NCBI RefSeq assembly: GCF_025961835.1
Contig: NZ_JAOQOK010000001.1
Coordinates: 1,736,001 to 1,800,000, forward strand
Reading direction: 5' to 3'
Length of the DNA stretch: 64,000 nt
Origin: Sphingobium sp. B2D3C
GTDB lineage: Bacteria > Pseudomonadota > Alphaproteobacteria > Sphingomonadales > Sphingomonadaceae
A program made the translations under genes and the position numbers. Position 1 is the stretch's first letter. The number at the start of each line of letters is the position of its first letter. This document shows, piece after piece, positions 8,815 to 19,048 of the stretch. The notes under the pieces were generated by a model. It was not told the DNA's origin, searched no databases, and worked only from the letters and a program-made list of their open reading frames with translations.

Positions 8815-10154
8815 ACGCTGCCCCTTGCCTGCGCCTCTGCGCCCCGCGCTCCTGTCAGATGCATCAGCATACGCCCATGAACCAGCCCCAGCGAAACATG
8901 AACAGCGGCGTAGAGAGCCAGAAACCCGGCGGAGAGAGTCCAGCCGAGGCTCTCATGCATGGGCAAGGCGAGCGGAACCGCCAGCACACTGCCGAGCAAA
9001 AGCAGCATCGAAGGCCGCAGCAAGGCCGCGAACCGCCCAAGTCCCCACTGCAGATAGACCGAGACGCAAATGAGGCTGAGGCCAAAAAGCAGCGCAATCA
9101 TCATCGCAATTTCAGAATATTGCAGGTCGAGATTGCCATCGAATATGATGTGGGCGACCAGCTTTCCCGCGATCAGCAGTCCTATGCTGCCTGCCATCGT
9201 GGCACCCAGCGACCAGCCAAGGCAGCGCAGGACAGCGCGCCGCACGCCGGCCCCATCGCCCTGATAGGCCGCACGGGTCAGGCCGGGCAGAACCGTCTCC
9301 GCAAGCGCGCGAATGACGGCGGACAGCGAGCGGGACAGCTTGAACACCAGATCGAAGAGCAGCAGCGGCCGTGGGTCCGGCGTCACCGCGACGATGGTGA
9401 AATAGGGCGCATTATAGGCGCCGACATCACACAGGGTGAGAATGCCGGTCCGGCCGAAATCGGAGAGATAATGCGCGCGCACCGCCGCCAGCCCCGGCCC
9501 CAGCACAATCCAGTCGCGCCGCCGCATCGCCAATGTCGCGTGGAAGGTCGCAAGCCCGGCGCACAGCACCCCGAGCGCGACGACCAGTTGAATGAGCACC
9601 GACGCAAGGATCGGCAGCGGCCCGAGCGCGGCCAGTAGCAGCGCGAGGCCCGAGATACGGCGGATGCTGTCGAGCGCTTCCCACCAGAGATTGTGATCGA
9701 CCGCCGCCAGCGCCCGCCGCGCCAGCAGGGTGAGCAGATTGAAGGCGGCGACAAGATAGAAGGTGATGAACAGCGCTGGATAGTCGGTCTTGAGCCAGCC
9801 CGTCGCGATGGCGCCACCGATCAGCACCGCGCCCAACGCCACGAGGCCGGCAAGAATCCACAGCAAGGCAACCAGCTCGGCAGGGTCGAAAGCGCCCTCC
9901 CCACTCACGCGCAAGCGCCGCAACCGCGCATAGGCGATGGCGCTGAGGCCAAGCTCGGCGGACACCGTGAAGTTGGCGAACGCGACCAGCAGCAGAAAGC
10001 CGCGAAACTCCTCAAGGGGGAGAATGCGCACGAACACGAAGGTGACGACGAAACCCCACAGCATGGCGAGGGCCACATTGCCCAGCTTCACCAGCCCGAG
10101 CAGCCCGGAATGACGCTCAAGACGCCCCGCCAGCGCAATCAGGCCGGCCATCAC
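8811..10154 (-). CDS. Wzx-like polysaccharide/lipid-linked oligosaccharide flippase
   Basis: A 447-residue integral membrane protein with about 12 hydrophobic helices, of the MATE/MOP flippase superfamily (Wzx-like). It would move the undecaprenyl-linked repeat unit across the inner membrane. Visible segments include an N-terminal amphipathic start (MMAGLIALAGRLERHSG), VKLGNVALAMLWGFVVTFVFVRILP and a central charged loop before the second half. It overlaps the GT4 gene by 4 bases and follows the methyltransferase gene by 13. The assignment rests on topology, length and gene context, since Wzx proteins share little sequence. Confidence 0.75.
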   Translation of the reverse strand: MMAGLIALAGRLERHSGLLGLVKLGNVALAMLWGFVVTFVFVRILPLEEFRGFLLLVAFANFTVSAELGLSAIAYARLRRLRVSGEGAFDPAELVALLWILAGLVALGAVLIGGAIATGWLKTDYPALFITFYLVAAFNLLTLLARRALAAVDHNLWWEALDSIRRISGLALLLAALGPLPILASVLIQLVVALGVLCAGLATFHATLAMRRRDWIVLGPGLAAVRAHYLSDFGRTGILTLCDVGAYNAPYFTIVAVTPDPRPLLLFDLVFKLSRSLSAVIRALAETVLPGLTRAAYQGDGAGVRRAVLRCLGWSLGATMAGSIGLLIAGKLVAHIIFDGNLDLQYSEIAMMIALLFGLSLICVSVYLQWGLGRFAALLRPSMLLLLGSVLAVPLALPMHESLGWTLSAGFLALYAAVHVSLGLVHGRMLMHLTGARGAEAQARGSV

Positions 10155-10167
10155 CCCCGCAGGCTCA

Positions 10168-10908
10168 TCATGCCGGTCGGCGGGCGCGGAACAGCGTGTC
10201 GGCCAGCGCCTCCCGCCTCACCGCTTCGGGCGGGCGGGACGCGGCATCGATCAGGTCCACCTCGAACCCGGCCGCGCGGATGCGCTCGGCAAAGTCGCGG
10301 CCATATTGGCGGACATGATCCCACTGGCCGAAGCGCCGCTCCCGCTCGCGGCCAGAGAGATCCGGCGGGCCATCCTCGCTGGGGCGATCCCATAGCGGCA
10401 CGAGCAGCCAGGCCTCGCCGCCGGGCTTGAGCGCGCGCAGCACATTGCGCAGCACCACCGCGTCGTCCGGCACATGCTCCATCACATGGCTGGCATAAAT
10501 GCGGTCGTAGCGCGACTCCTCGGTCATCGCCATCAGGTCCAGGTGCTGGACGCCGGGGACGGCATAGCGTGAGGGGTCGATATCGGCGGGCACATAATCG
10601 CCCGCATGGGCGCGGAACCGCTCAATCAGGCTCGCCTCGCCCGGCGCGCAATGCAGCACCGCGCTCCATGCCGGCAGGGTGATGACACCTTCATCAAGGA
10701 GATGATGCATCAGCCGTTCGCGTGGCGATGCGCCGCAATCGAGGCATCCCCACTCCGCTTCATCGCCGTAGCGGAAGAAGCCCACCACATCGCGCCGGCA
10801 GGCCGGGCAATGCCGGTCACGCGCTGCGCCGAAGGCTGACCGCACGGCCAGTTCGGCTCTCGAGAGATGCTTACCTGCGGCCTTGCGCACGCGTTGCATG
10901 GTGATCAT
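10168..10908 (-). CDS. Class I SAM-dependent methyltransferase with N-terminal zinc ribbon
   Basis: A 246-residue protein. An N-terminal CPAC ... CLDCG pair (about residues 34-37 and 54-58) should bind a structural zinc, after which a class I methyltransferase fold follows. The methyltransferase core shows VLHCAPGEASLIERFRA, DRIYASHVMEHVPDDAVVLRNVLRALKPGG and LLVPLWDRP. Such proteins occur in glycan and secondary-metabolite clusters. The start could be MITMQRV (10908) or the methionine three codons later. It lies between the GT2 and flippase genes on the same strand, so it probably modifies the same glycan. Confidence 0.8.
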   Translation of the reverse strand: MITMQRVRKAAGKHLSRAELAVRSAFGAARDRHCPACRRDVVGFFRYGDEAEWGCLDCGASPRERLMHHLLDEGVITLPAWSAVLHCAPGEASLIERFRAHAGDYVPADIDPSRYAVPGVQHLDLMAMTEESRYDRIYASHVMEHVPDDAVVLRNVLRALKPGGEAWLLVPLWDRPSEDGPPDLSGRERERRFGQWDHVRQYGRDFAERIRAAGFEVDLIDAASRPPEAVRREALADTLFRARRPA

Positions 10909-10974
10909 GGCGCGAGCCTATACAATGCTGGACCCCGAAAGCGAGAGGAACCGCACATCTTTGCGTGCACGGCC

Positions 10975-12114
10975 TCAGTCGCGGGACTTGGCGGGGGTCC
11001 ATAGCGTGAAGGTCTGCCCGCGCATGGCGAGCAGCACGCCCTTCAAAGTCGCCATATAGGCCAGCAACAGGTCGAATATCGCCGCGAGCGGCCCGCGCCG
11101 CGCCATCGCGCCCAGCATCGCCAGCACCAGCCCGGCCGCGACCAGCGCGACCGCTGCAACCGGCGTGATCCGCCAGGCGAGCGCCAGCGCCGCCACAACC
11201 GCCAGCCCGATCCACAGGCCCCCGAACCATCGCACGATCTTGCGCGAGCCATATTTGAACCGGTCGAGCCGTCTCATCCGCCGCAATCCCGGCCGCAAAT
11301 GCCGGTGCGTGTGCCAGCTGCGGGCGGCGATGCGTACCTTGCGGCGGTACTCGTCGGCGCGCTGCGCCACCATCGCCTCACGGGCGATCACGTCCTTTGC
11401 CTTGATGAGTCGCCGACCGGCAAAGACAACGGCCATGGAGACGGTGAGATCGTCCAGCACGCTATCGGGGAAATCGGGATACAGCGCGCGCCGGATCGAG
11501 AAGATCGATCCGTCCGCCCCCATCACATTGCCGGTGCGCGACTCGATATCCTTGAGATGCTCCTCGAGCCGCCAGTAGAGCGCGCCCACCGACGCCGAAG
11601 CGCTGCGATCCGCGCCATCATAATGCAGCGAGCCGAGCACGCCGCCGACCTGCGGATCGGCATAATATGGCAGTAGCGCATCGATAGCGTTTGCGTCGAG
11701 CAGCACGTTGGCGTCGGTAAAGACGAGAATCTCGCCCGTGGCCATGGCCGCGAGTTGCTTCATCCCGTGCGCCTTGCCGCTGCGGCCCGGACCGCGCAGC
11801 AGGGTCAGGACGTCCTGAGCCTGGCCCAGCAGGTCGCCTGTGCCATCACCGGAGCCATCGTCGAAGGCGAGGATCTGTAAACCCGGATGCCGCGCCTTAA
11901 GCGCACGCAGATTCTCGATCTTCGTGGGCAGCGATGCGGCCTCGTTATAAGCGCAGAAGAGCAGCGAGACGGTGGGCGGGGCCGCTGCACCCGCTTGCTG
12001 GACCGGCTTGGTCGGCAGCATTCGCAGAATGAGCGGATAGATCAGGAACGGCCAGACCAGCAACACCGCACATAGCACGATGACGAGGGCGAGGATCACA
12101 TCGACGGGCGTCAT
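10975..12114 (-). CDS. Membrane-bound glycosyltransferase family 2
   Basis: A 379-residue inverting GT2 enzyme anchored in the membrane. It has an N-terminal helix (VDVILALVIVLCAVLLVWPFL), then the GT-A domain: SLLFCAYNEAASLPTKI, ILAFDDGSGDGTGDLL, ILVFTDANVLLDANAI (the DxD-like site) and a C-terminal pair of helices. The start at 12114 has GGAGGGG upstream; the longer open frame runs into the repeat element at 12.14-12.21 kb and is rejected. It follows the initiating transferase gene with 129 bases between them, which hold that repeat. It likely adds the second or a later sugar on the cytoplasmic side. Confidence 0.87.
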   Translation of the reverse strand: MTPVDVILALVIVLCAVLLVWPFLIYPLILRMLPTKPVQQAGAAAPPTVSLLFCAYNEAASLPTKIENLRALKARHPGLQILAFDDGSGDGTGDLLGQAQDVLTLLRGPGRSGKAHGMKQLAAMATGEILVFTDANVLLDANAIDALLPYYADPQVGGVLGSLHYDGADRSASASVGALYWRLEEHLKDIESRTGNVMGADGSIFSIRRALYPDFPDSVLDDLTVSMAVVFAGRRLIKAKDVIAREAMVAQRADEYRRKVRIAARSWHTHRHLRPGLRRMRRLDRFKYGSRKIVRWFGGLWIGLAVVAALALAWRITPVAAVALVAAGLVLAMLGAMARRGPLAAIFDLLLAYMATLKGVLLAMRGQTFTLWTPAKSRD

Positions 12115-12143
12115 CGCATGTGTCCCCTCCGGGCTTCCCTGTT

Positions 12144-12214
12144 CTCCTGCGAAAGCAGGAGCACAGGGCGCAGCAGATGAACTTTGCCGCCCTGGGCTCC
12201 TGCTTTCGCAGGAG
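12144..12214. repeat. Double REP-type palindrome (BIME-like element)
   Basis: Two copies of an 18-base palindromic unit, CTCCTGCGAAAGCAGGAG (12144-12161) and its exact reverse complement (12197-12214). Each forms a 7-bp hairpin with a 4-base loop. A second inverted pair, CAGGGCG (12164-12170) and CGCCCTG (12188-12194), lies inside, so the whole element can fold as one long stem. It occupies most of the gap between the two glycan genes. Such CTCCTGCGAAAGCAGGAG-type units are familiar from sphingomonad intergenic DNA; other copies were not noticed in this window. Confidence 0.8.
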
Positions 12215-12243
12215 CACAACGCCCCTCTGCAAAACGCCCATCC

Positions 12244-13605
12244 TCAGAATGCATTGTCATGCGCCAGCACCCGCAGCGTCGCGACAATTATCCGCAAGTC
12301 CCGCCAGATCGACCAGTTGGTCACATATTCAAGATCGGACTGGAGCCGGTTGATGAGATCCTCATGCCGGTCGGTCGGGCCGCGATGGCCACGCACCTGC
12401 GCCAGACCGGTCATGCCCGGTTTGATGCAATGTCGCGCCCAATAGCGCTCATCGACCTCCCAATAGAGGCTCTGCGCCGCCTTCGCCGCCGGGGCATGCG
12501 GGCGTGGACCGACGATGCTCATATCGCCTTTCAACACATTGAAAAGCTGCGGCAGTTCATCGATACTCGTGCGCCGCAGAAAGGCGCCGATGCGGGTCAC
12601 GCGCGGATCGTCCTTTTCGGTGAGCTTGTCCGCCTTGAGGTCGCTCAGCGCCATATGCATGGTGCGGAACTTGAGGATCATGAACGGCCGCGCATCGCGC
12701 CCCAGCCGCTGCTGGCGGAAGAACACCGGCCCCGGTCCCGAGAGCTTCACCGCCAGCGCGCCGAAAATGAGGATCGGCGAGAGCGCCAGGATCGCCGGCA
12801 CGCAAACCGCCAGATCGAACAGGCGCTTCAACAGCCGGTCGCGGAACAGCAAGGGGCCGCCGGCCACCACCAGCGTCGGATGATCGGCAAAGGCGCTCAC
12901 TTTCGCGGGCACGAACTGGCGCATTTCCGGCACCAGGATTTCCCCCTTGGCGGAGAGGGAAGTGAGCGCGATGCGCCAGTCCGCGATCCGCTCGGCGGGG
13001 CACGCGACGACCACGCGCTCGGCGCCGCCGACACCATCGGCGAGGCGCTCGGCCATTTTGGCATCCCGCGCTGTGGGATCGAAGCCTATCGCCTGCGCAT
13101 CCACCCGCCAGGCATCGCGCGGCGTTTCGATCTCGACCCCATCGACCAGCAGCACCGTGATGTGCGGCACCGTGCCGACCAGCCAGATCGCCAGCCTGTC
13201 GATCAGCGGACGCACCGCGATCAGCCCGCCACCAGACAAAGCGAGGCCGACCATGAAGGTGAGACGCGACAATTGCTCGGCGATCTTACCGAGGTAGATG
13301 ATGAACAGGGTCAACATCACCGCTTGCGCCAGCGACCATACCGCCTTGGCGGCGCTCGCCCGACGATTGCCGATCATCCTTATCCCGTAGACGCCGCCAT
13401 GCACGGCAATGAGCACGTAGACCGGCACGATCATCGCGGCCATCACCAAGCCATGCGGCTTGCCCGGCTCGCCGATGAGGGACCCCAGTACCAGCAGATT
13501 GGCTAAGGCAAAGGCCAGCCCGAGCACCAGCATGTCGAGCATGATGCTCAGCAGATAGAGGCGCAGGCGTGCTGCTTCCTTCGACTGCGCTGGTTTGGCT
13601 GCCAT
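12244..13605 (-). CDS. Polyprenyl-phosphate sugar-1-phosphate transferase (exopolysaccharide initiation, WbaP/ExoY-like)
   Basis: A 453-residue protein with an N-terminal group of membrane helices, a CoA-binding-like middle region and a C-terminal bacterial sugar transferase domain. This enzyme class starts surface-glycan synthesis by loading a hexose-1-phosphate onto undecaprenyl phosphate. The catalytic domain shows KRLFDLAVCVPAILALSP, FFRQQRLGRDARPFMILKFRTM, RIGAFLRRTSIDELPQLFNVLKGDMSIVGPRP (split here for length) and KPGMTGLAQVRG. It is the first gene of the minus-strand glycan locus. The repeat element begins about 30 bases after its stop and may tune expression or mRNA stability of the downstream genes. 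Confidence 0.92.
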   Translation of the reverse strand: MAAKPAQSKEAARLRLYLLSIMLDMLVLGLAFALANLLVLGSLIGEPGKPHGLVMAAMIVPVYVLIAVHGGVYGIRMIGNRRASAAKAVWSLAQAVMLTLFIIYLGKIAEQLSRLTFMVGLALSGGGLIAVRPLIDRLAIWLVGTVPHITVLLVDGVEIETPRDAWRVDAQAIGFDPTARDAKMAERLADGVGGAERVVVACPAERIADWRIALTSLSAKGEILVPEMRQFVPAKVSAFADHPTLVVAGGPLLFRDRLLKRLFDLAVCVPAILALSPILIFGALAVKLSGPGPVFFRQQRLGRDARPFMILKFRTMHMALSDLKADKLTEKDDPRVTRIGAFLRRTSIDELPQLFNVLKGDMSIVGPRPHAPAAKAAQSLYWEVDERYWARHCIKPGMTGLAQVRGHRGPTDRHEDLINRLQSDLEYVTNWSIWRDLRIIVATLRVLAHDNAF

Positions 13606-13781
13606 GGCCGCGCGCTATGCCCCTGCGCGGGGGCCGTCAACGAGATTGTGCGTGGGCGACGCGGTGGCATCCGTCGCAGTTCCAGCAACATATGTCCCGC
13701 GCCGGGGCAGGATTTCGGGATCATCGCTGGAATATCGTGTATGACCCTTTTATGACGGCCACCCCAGAACGCCGCGGAGAG

Positions 13782-14468
13782 ATGATGCAGCATAGCCCCA
13801 ACAGACCAGCGCCAGCCGTGAACAGGATCCAAAACAACCTGCTTGCGGCGCCGGAGAGACGTCTGCTGAACTGGCTGTGCAGCATCATGCCCCGCTGGGT
13901 CACGCCCGATATGCTCACGACGTTGGGCGTGGTGGGCGGGCTTGCCACCTTCGTCGGTTATGCCGGCAGCAGCTTTGGCGACCAATGGCTGTGGCTGGCG
14001 ATGGCCGGCTATGTGATGCAGTGGTTCGGCGACTCGCTGGATGGCAGCCTCGCCCGCTATCGCCACATTGAGCGGCCATCCTACGGTTACTTCATCGACC
14101 ATAGCTGCGACGGCATCGTTACCTTGCTCATTCTGGGCGGCATGGGGTTCAGCCCCTATGTCCGGGTGGACGTCGCGATGTTCGCGGTCGTCGGCTATCT
14201 GCTGCTCTCCATCCACGCCTATCTCGCGGCTCGGGTGATGGGCGAATTCAAGCTCTCCTATGGCATAGCCGGGCCGACGGAGCTGCGCTTCGTGCTGATC
14301 GGCATGACCATCGGCATGATGCTCACCGACCCCACCAAAGCGCCGGCCATCTCGCCATTCGACATGATCGTTGGCGGCGTGGGCGTGATCTTCGTGGTGC
14401 TGTTCGTCAGCCAGACGCTCGTTGCGGGCCGTCAACTGTCCCGGTCGGACAACGCCCGGCGCGGCTAA
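13782..14468 (+). CDS. CDP-alcohol phosphatidyltransferase family protein
   Basis: A 228-residue membrane enzyme of the CDP-alcohol phosphatidyltransferase family, which moves a phospho-alcohol head group from a CDP-activated donor. The active-site motif is complete: D-x2-DG-x2-AR-x8/9-G-x3-D-x3-D, read here as GDSLDGSLARYRH followed by YGYFIDHSCDG. At least five hydrophobic helices follow. The start MMQHSPN at 13782 is preceded by GGAGAG; a start at 13752 (MTATPE) is also possible and adds ten residues. It is divergent from the glycan locus. The head group it uses is not evident. Confidence 0.85.
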   Translation: MMQHSPNRPAPAVNRIQNNLLAAPERRLLNWLCSIMPRWVTPDMLTTLGVVGGLATFVGYAGSSFGDQWLWLAMAGYVMQWFGDSLDGSLARYRHIERPSYGYFIDHSCDGIVTLLILGGMGFSPYVRVDVAMFAVVGYLLLSIHAYLAARVMGEFKLSYGIAGPTELRFVLIGMTIGMMLTDPTKAPAISPFDMIVGGVGVIFVVLFVSQTLVAGRQLSRSDNARRG

Positions 14469-14495
14469 ACGGCGCGGCGCCCGACGCAGCCTGCC

Positions 14496-15527
14496 TTATT
14501 CGGCGGCCTCTTCCAGATGACCATGCGACGCAGCCTGCATCGCCACGATGCCGAGCTTTGCGAGCAGCGCGCCATCCCTGTCGTCGCCGGCATTGGGTGT
14601 GGTGAGCAACTTGTCTCCGGTGAAGATGCTGTTGGCCCCAGCCATGAAGCAGAGCGCCTGACAGGCCTCGCTCATGCTCTCCCGCCCCGCTGAAAGGCGG
14701 ACCATCGCCTGCGGCATGGCGAGCCGCGCCACCGCCACAGTGCGGACGAATTCGATCTCATCGATCTTGGCGAGCGGCGTATCGGCGAGCATGTCGCCGA
14801 GCACGGTGCCCTTCACGGGGACCAGCGCGTTGATCGGCACGCTCTCCGGATGCGGCATCGTCGCCAGCGCGTGGATGAAGCCGATGCGATCCTCTCGCGT
14901 CTCGCCCATGCCCACAATGCCGCCGCAGCAAACGTTGATCCCGGCAGAGCGCACGGCTTCCAGCGTCTCGATCCGGTCGGCAAAGCTGCGCGTCGTGATC
15001 ACCTCGCCATATTTTTCCGGCGCGGTGTCGATGTTGTGATTGTAATAATCCAGCCCTGCCTCGGCGAGCATCTGCGCCTGACCGGGCGTCAGCATCCCCA
15101 GCGTCATGCAAGTTTCCATGCCCATCTCGCGCACGCCCTTTACCATCTCGATGAGGGCGGGCATGTCGCGGTCCTTGGGGTTGCGCCAGGCTGCCCCCAT
15201 GCAGAAGCGGCCCGAGCCGGCATCCTTGGCCTGCGCGGCGGATTGCAGCACGGCGCGCACGTCCATCAGCTTGGTGGCCTTGAGGCCCGTCTCTGCATGG
15301 ACGGACTGGTTGCAATAGCCGCAATCCTCAGGGCAGCCGCCGGTCTTGATCGAGAGCAGCGTCGAGAGCTGCACCTCGTTGCGCGGATGATTGGCCCGAT
15401 GCACGCCCTGCGCCTCATAGAGCAGATCCATGAACGGCAGATCGAACAGCGCGGCGATTTCCTCGCGCGTCCAGTCGGTGCGGGGGGCGGTGGTCACCGG
15501 CGCGGCTGCGGATGAAAGCTGTGTCAT
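14496..15527 (-). CDS. bioB: Biotin synthase (radical SAM)
   Basis: It inserts sulfur into dethiobiotin to make biotin, the last step of the pathway. The 343-residue protein carries the radical SAM 4Fe-4S motif [13 protein letters not shown] with Cys65, Cys69 and Cys72, and further BioB landmarks: [34 protein letters not shown] and LSAGRESM (the Arg that ligates the 2Fe-2S cluster). The start MTQLSS at 15527 is preceded by GAGGGGCAGG. It ends a three-gene minus-strand operon after metZ and the HODM gene, 16 bases from the latter. No other bio genes are in the window. Confidence 0.97.
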   Translation of the reverse strand: MTQLSSAAAPVTTAPRTDWTREEIAALFDLPFMDLLYEAQGVHRANHPRNEVQLSTLLSIKTGGCPEDCGYCNQSVHAETGLKATKLMDVRAVLQSAAQAKDAGSGRFCMGAAWRNPKDRDMPALIEMVKGVREMGMETCMTLGMLTPGQAQMLAEAGLDYYNHNIDTAPEKYGEVITTRSFADRIETLEAVRSAGINVCCGGIVGMGETREDRIGFIHALATMPHPESVPINALVPVKGTVLGDMLADTPLAKIDEIEFVRTVAVARLAMPQAMVRLSAGRESMSEACQALCFMAGANSIFTGDKLLTTPNAGDDRDGALLAKLGIVAMQAASHGHLEEAAE

Positions 15528-15543
15528 AGCCTGCCCCTCTGCC

Positions 15544-16362
15544 TTAGGCCGAGCCGCTTGAAAAGCCACTCTTGCCATTGGCGGCATCCGCATAGCGCCT
15601 GAGCGGCTCGGCATAGCGCCCGACCAGCCGCCGCGCCTGTTCATCGGCCGGCATCGCAGCAAGCGCCGCGCTGAGCCGCGCAGGCCATTCTCCCGGCAGA
15701 TCGCACAGCCGCTTGCGGGCGATGCCAATGGTGAAGAGGATGGCACCGCTCTCCGGCAGGCGCCTCAGCGTTTGCCGTTCGCAGCGGACGATCAGCCGCT
15801 GCCCGGCATTGTCCGGCGTGACATGCGCAAACGCGGCGGCCTCGTCCACGGTCGGGAGATAGCGCCACTCCATAGAAGGCACGATGAACCAGTTGGCCCG
15901 CGCGAATATCGGCCCCGCTTTCAAGCTTGCCATGAAGTGATCGACACCGGGCGCCAATTGCTCGGCATAGCCATGGATGGGCGCATGGATCTGCGCCATC
16001 GGTCGGCCGATCTTGTCCGCAAGGCGCCAGTCGGTCGGGAAGCCCACCGCAGCGGCGGTAAGGTGCCACGGGTCACCCGGCTCCGCCTGCTGCATGATGC
16101 ACAGATCTTCCCAGCAGCCGCGCGCGATATCGCCCAGCTCTCCTGAAATGCCGATCATCGCGCCGACCTCGCGGACGGCGCCCTCGGCACCGGGCAGCAG
16201 CTGAACCGCATCCGGGTGCGCGTCGAATACCGCCGAGCGGGCGGCGCGGTCGAAGTCCGGCCAGAGCCAGTCCTCCTCCGGCACGCGGCGCAGGCCCATG
16301 GTCATCGCCCGGCCCATCCGCGCGGCGCCCATCAGATCGGGCACGGAGAAGCCGAGCGTCAT
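15544..16362 (-). CDS. Heme-dependent oxidative N-demethylase family protein (DUF3445)
   Basis: A 272-residue member of DUF3445, the family of the heme-dependent oxidative N-demethylase alpha subunit, whose characterised member demethylates small secondary amines. Visible family features are [42 protein letters not shown] and [11 protein letters not shown]. The start MTLGFSVPD at 16362 gives the family length; longer in-frame extension lacks support. It lies 31 bases after metZ and 16 before bioB, so it is in their operon. The usual partner subunits of an oxidative demethylase were not seen nearby, so it may use another reductase or have a different substrate. Confidence 0.82.
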   Translation of the reverse strand: MTLGFSVPDLMGAARMGRAMTMGLRRVPEEDWLWPDFDRAARSAVFDAHPDAVQLLPGAEGAVREVGAMIGISGELGDIARGCWEDLCIMQQAEPGDPWHLTAAAVGFPTDWRLADKIGRPMAQIHAPIHGYAEQLAPGVDHFMASLKAGPIFARANWFIVPSMEWRYLPTVDEAAAFAHVTPDNAGQRLIVRCERQTLRRLPESGAILFTIGIARKRLCDLPGEWPARLSAALAAMPADEQARRLVGRYAEPLRRYADAANGKSGFSSGSA

Positions 16363-16393
16363 GCCGCCCCGCCTCCGTGCCCTCCTGTCATCC

Positions 16394-17771
<1,378 letters not shown>

Positions 17772-17855
17772 CGCGTGCCCACAGACCGATGATCCTCCAC
17801 CTGCTTGCAGAGATCGCTCCCGATCGCCAACTAGGCACCACAGACAGGACACGCC

Positions 17856-18287
17856 ATGCACATTCAGGACTCCACGCCCCGCCCCCGCCAGATCGCCGAG
17901 ATCGGCAGCTATCATGCGCATATTTATTATGATGCCGCGACGCGCCCGGTGGCGGAGCGCCTGCGCGCGGGCGTGTCGGATCGATTTTCCGTTCGGCTGG
18001 GGCGCTGGCACGATCAGCTGGTCGGGCCGCACACGCAATCCATGTTTCAGATCGCCTTTGCTTGCAGCCTGTTCGACACGCTGGTGCCGTGGCTGATGCT
18101 CAACCATGGTGGACTGAGCATTCTCATCCACCCCAATACGCTGAACCAGCGGCGCGATCATCTGGAGGACGCGCTGTGGATCGGCGCCCCGCAGGCGATC
18201 CTTGGCGACCGCCTGCCAACCGAGGGCGCAGAGCCGAATGATGTCGGTGAGATCAATTCCGCGCCCGTCGCCGGAGTCACCATCTAG
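17856..18287 (+). CDS. DOPA 4,5-dioxygenase family protein
   Basis: A 143-residue protein of the small DOPA-dioxygenase family, vicinal-oxygen-chelate-like proteins whose plant and fungal relatives cleave DOPA or related catechols. Family marks are the N-terminal [22 protein letters not shown], the middle [12 protein letters not shown] and [19 protein letters not shown], with conserved His residues as likely metal ligands. Bacterial members are widespread and mostly uncharacterised. It is divergent from metZ and ends before a bidirectional terminator. No partner catechol gene is adjacent. Confidence 0.85.
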   Translation: MHIQDSTPRPRQIAEIGSYHAHIYYDAATRPVAERLRAGVSDRFSVRLGRWHDQLVGPHTQSMFQIAFACSLFDTLVPWLMLNHGGLSILIHPNTLNQRRDHLEDALWIGAPQAILGDRLPTEGAEPNDVGEINSAPVAGVTI

Positions 18288-18341
18288 CGAGGCAGCATCC
18301 CCTCGCCGCAGCGCCTCTCGGAGCGGCGCGACAGACATAGA

Positions 18342-18377
18342 AAAACCCCGCCAAGTCGTTGAACCTGGCGGGGTTTT
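18342..18377. terminator. Bidirectional rho-independent terminator
   Basis: Stem AAAACCCCGCCA (18342-18353) pairs with TGGCGGGGTTTT (18366-18377) across a 12-base loop. A- and T-tracts on the two sides allow termination on both strands: after the DOPA-dioxygenase-like gene (+) and directly after tRNA-Val (-). Confidence 0.88.
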
Positions 18378-18380
18378 CCA

Positions 18381-18455
18381 TGGTGGGCGTGGCAAGGATT
18401 GAACTTGCGACCCCTGCGATGTCAACACAGTGCTCTACCACTGAGCTACACGCCC
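18381..18455 (-). tRNA. tRNA-Val (anticodon GAC)
   Basis: A full cloverleaf reads on the minus strand. Acceptor GGGCGTG pairs with CACGCCC, the D-arm is GCTC...GAGC, the anticodon stem CTGTG/CGCAG holds the loop TTGACAT (anticodon GAC), and the T-arm is GCAAG TTCAATC CTTGC. Discriminator A and an encoded CCA end follow. A terminator lies immediately downstream. Confidence 0.96.
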
Positions 18456-18508
18456 ACTTGAGAGGAGAGGCCCTTACGCAACGCGCGAGGGCGGCGCAAG
18501 CGCAAATA

Positions 18509-18886
18509 TCAGAGAAGGTTCTCCGCGCTGGTGCGATTGAACATTCGGTCGACCTCCATCACCAGATCGCGCAAGTGGAACGGCTTGGAGAGAACCTTGG
18601 CTTCCGGCGCGACGCGCCCCGCGCGCAGGGTCACCGCCGCAAAGCCGGTGATGAACATCACACGCGTATGCGGCGAGACGGACGCGACATGCTGGGCCAA
18701 CTCAATGCCGTCCATTTCCGGCATCACGATATCGGTCAGCAGCAGATCGAAATGCTCGGCCTCGATGATCGGCACCGCCGCCGTGCCCCGGTCCACCGCC
18801 ACGACCTCATAGCCGGAGCGTTCGAGCGCACGAATGAGATACTGCCGCATCGAGTCATCGTCTTCCGCCAACAAAATGCGAAACAT
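18509..18886 (-). CDS. cpdR: CpdR-type single-domain response regulator
   Basis: A 125-residue stand-alone receiver domain. In Caulobacter, unphosphorylated CpdR docks on ClpXP and primes proteolysis of cell-cycle regulators, and its phosphorylation comes from CckA-ChpT. The start MFRILLAEDDDSM at 18886 gives the acidic pocket; the phospho-acceptor is Asp52 in LLLTDIVMPEMDG, and VMFITGFAAVTL with the conserved Lys in KVLSKPFHLRDL complete the domain. The sequence FITGFAAVTLRAG is characteristic of CpdR. The neighbouring divergent N-formylglutamate amidohydrolase gene is the arrangement I recall from other alphaproteobacteria. Confidence 0.9.
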   Translation of the reverse strand: MFRILLAEDDDSMRQYLIRALERSGYEVVAVDRGTAAVPIIEAEHFDLLLTDIVMPEMDGIELAQHVASVSPHTRVMFITGFAAVTLRAGRVAPEAKVLSKPFHLRDLVMEVDRMFNRTSAENLL

Positions 18887-19048
18887 GCGCGTGCCGAAGC
18901 CTCCGGGATACTCGTCGATCACACCGCCATAAAGCCTGATAGGCCTTGGCGTCACCCCTTGCTTTATGCGAAAAGCGATTAAGAATTTCCATCAGTTGCG
19001 GCCAATTGCGGAAAATTTCGCAGCCGCAAGCCGCCCCGTGGAGGACCC

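Noticed and set aside
5359..9600. Plus-strand frames opposite the glycan genes (for example 7702-8880)
   Set aside because: They have no ribosome sites, have His/Arg/Gln-rich shadow composition and lie opposite recognised enzymes.
10975..12219. Longer GT2 start reaching 12219
   Set aside because: It would translate the REP-type repeat (giving CAPAFAGEQG); the ATG at 12114 has a strong GGAGGGG.
12120..12240. CRISPR array or insertion-sequence end at the 12.14 kb repeats
   Set aside because: There are only two units, in opposite orientation with no spacer series, no transposase and no target duplication.
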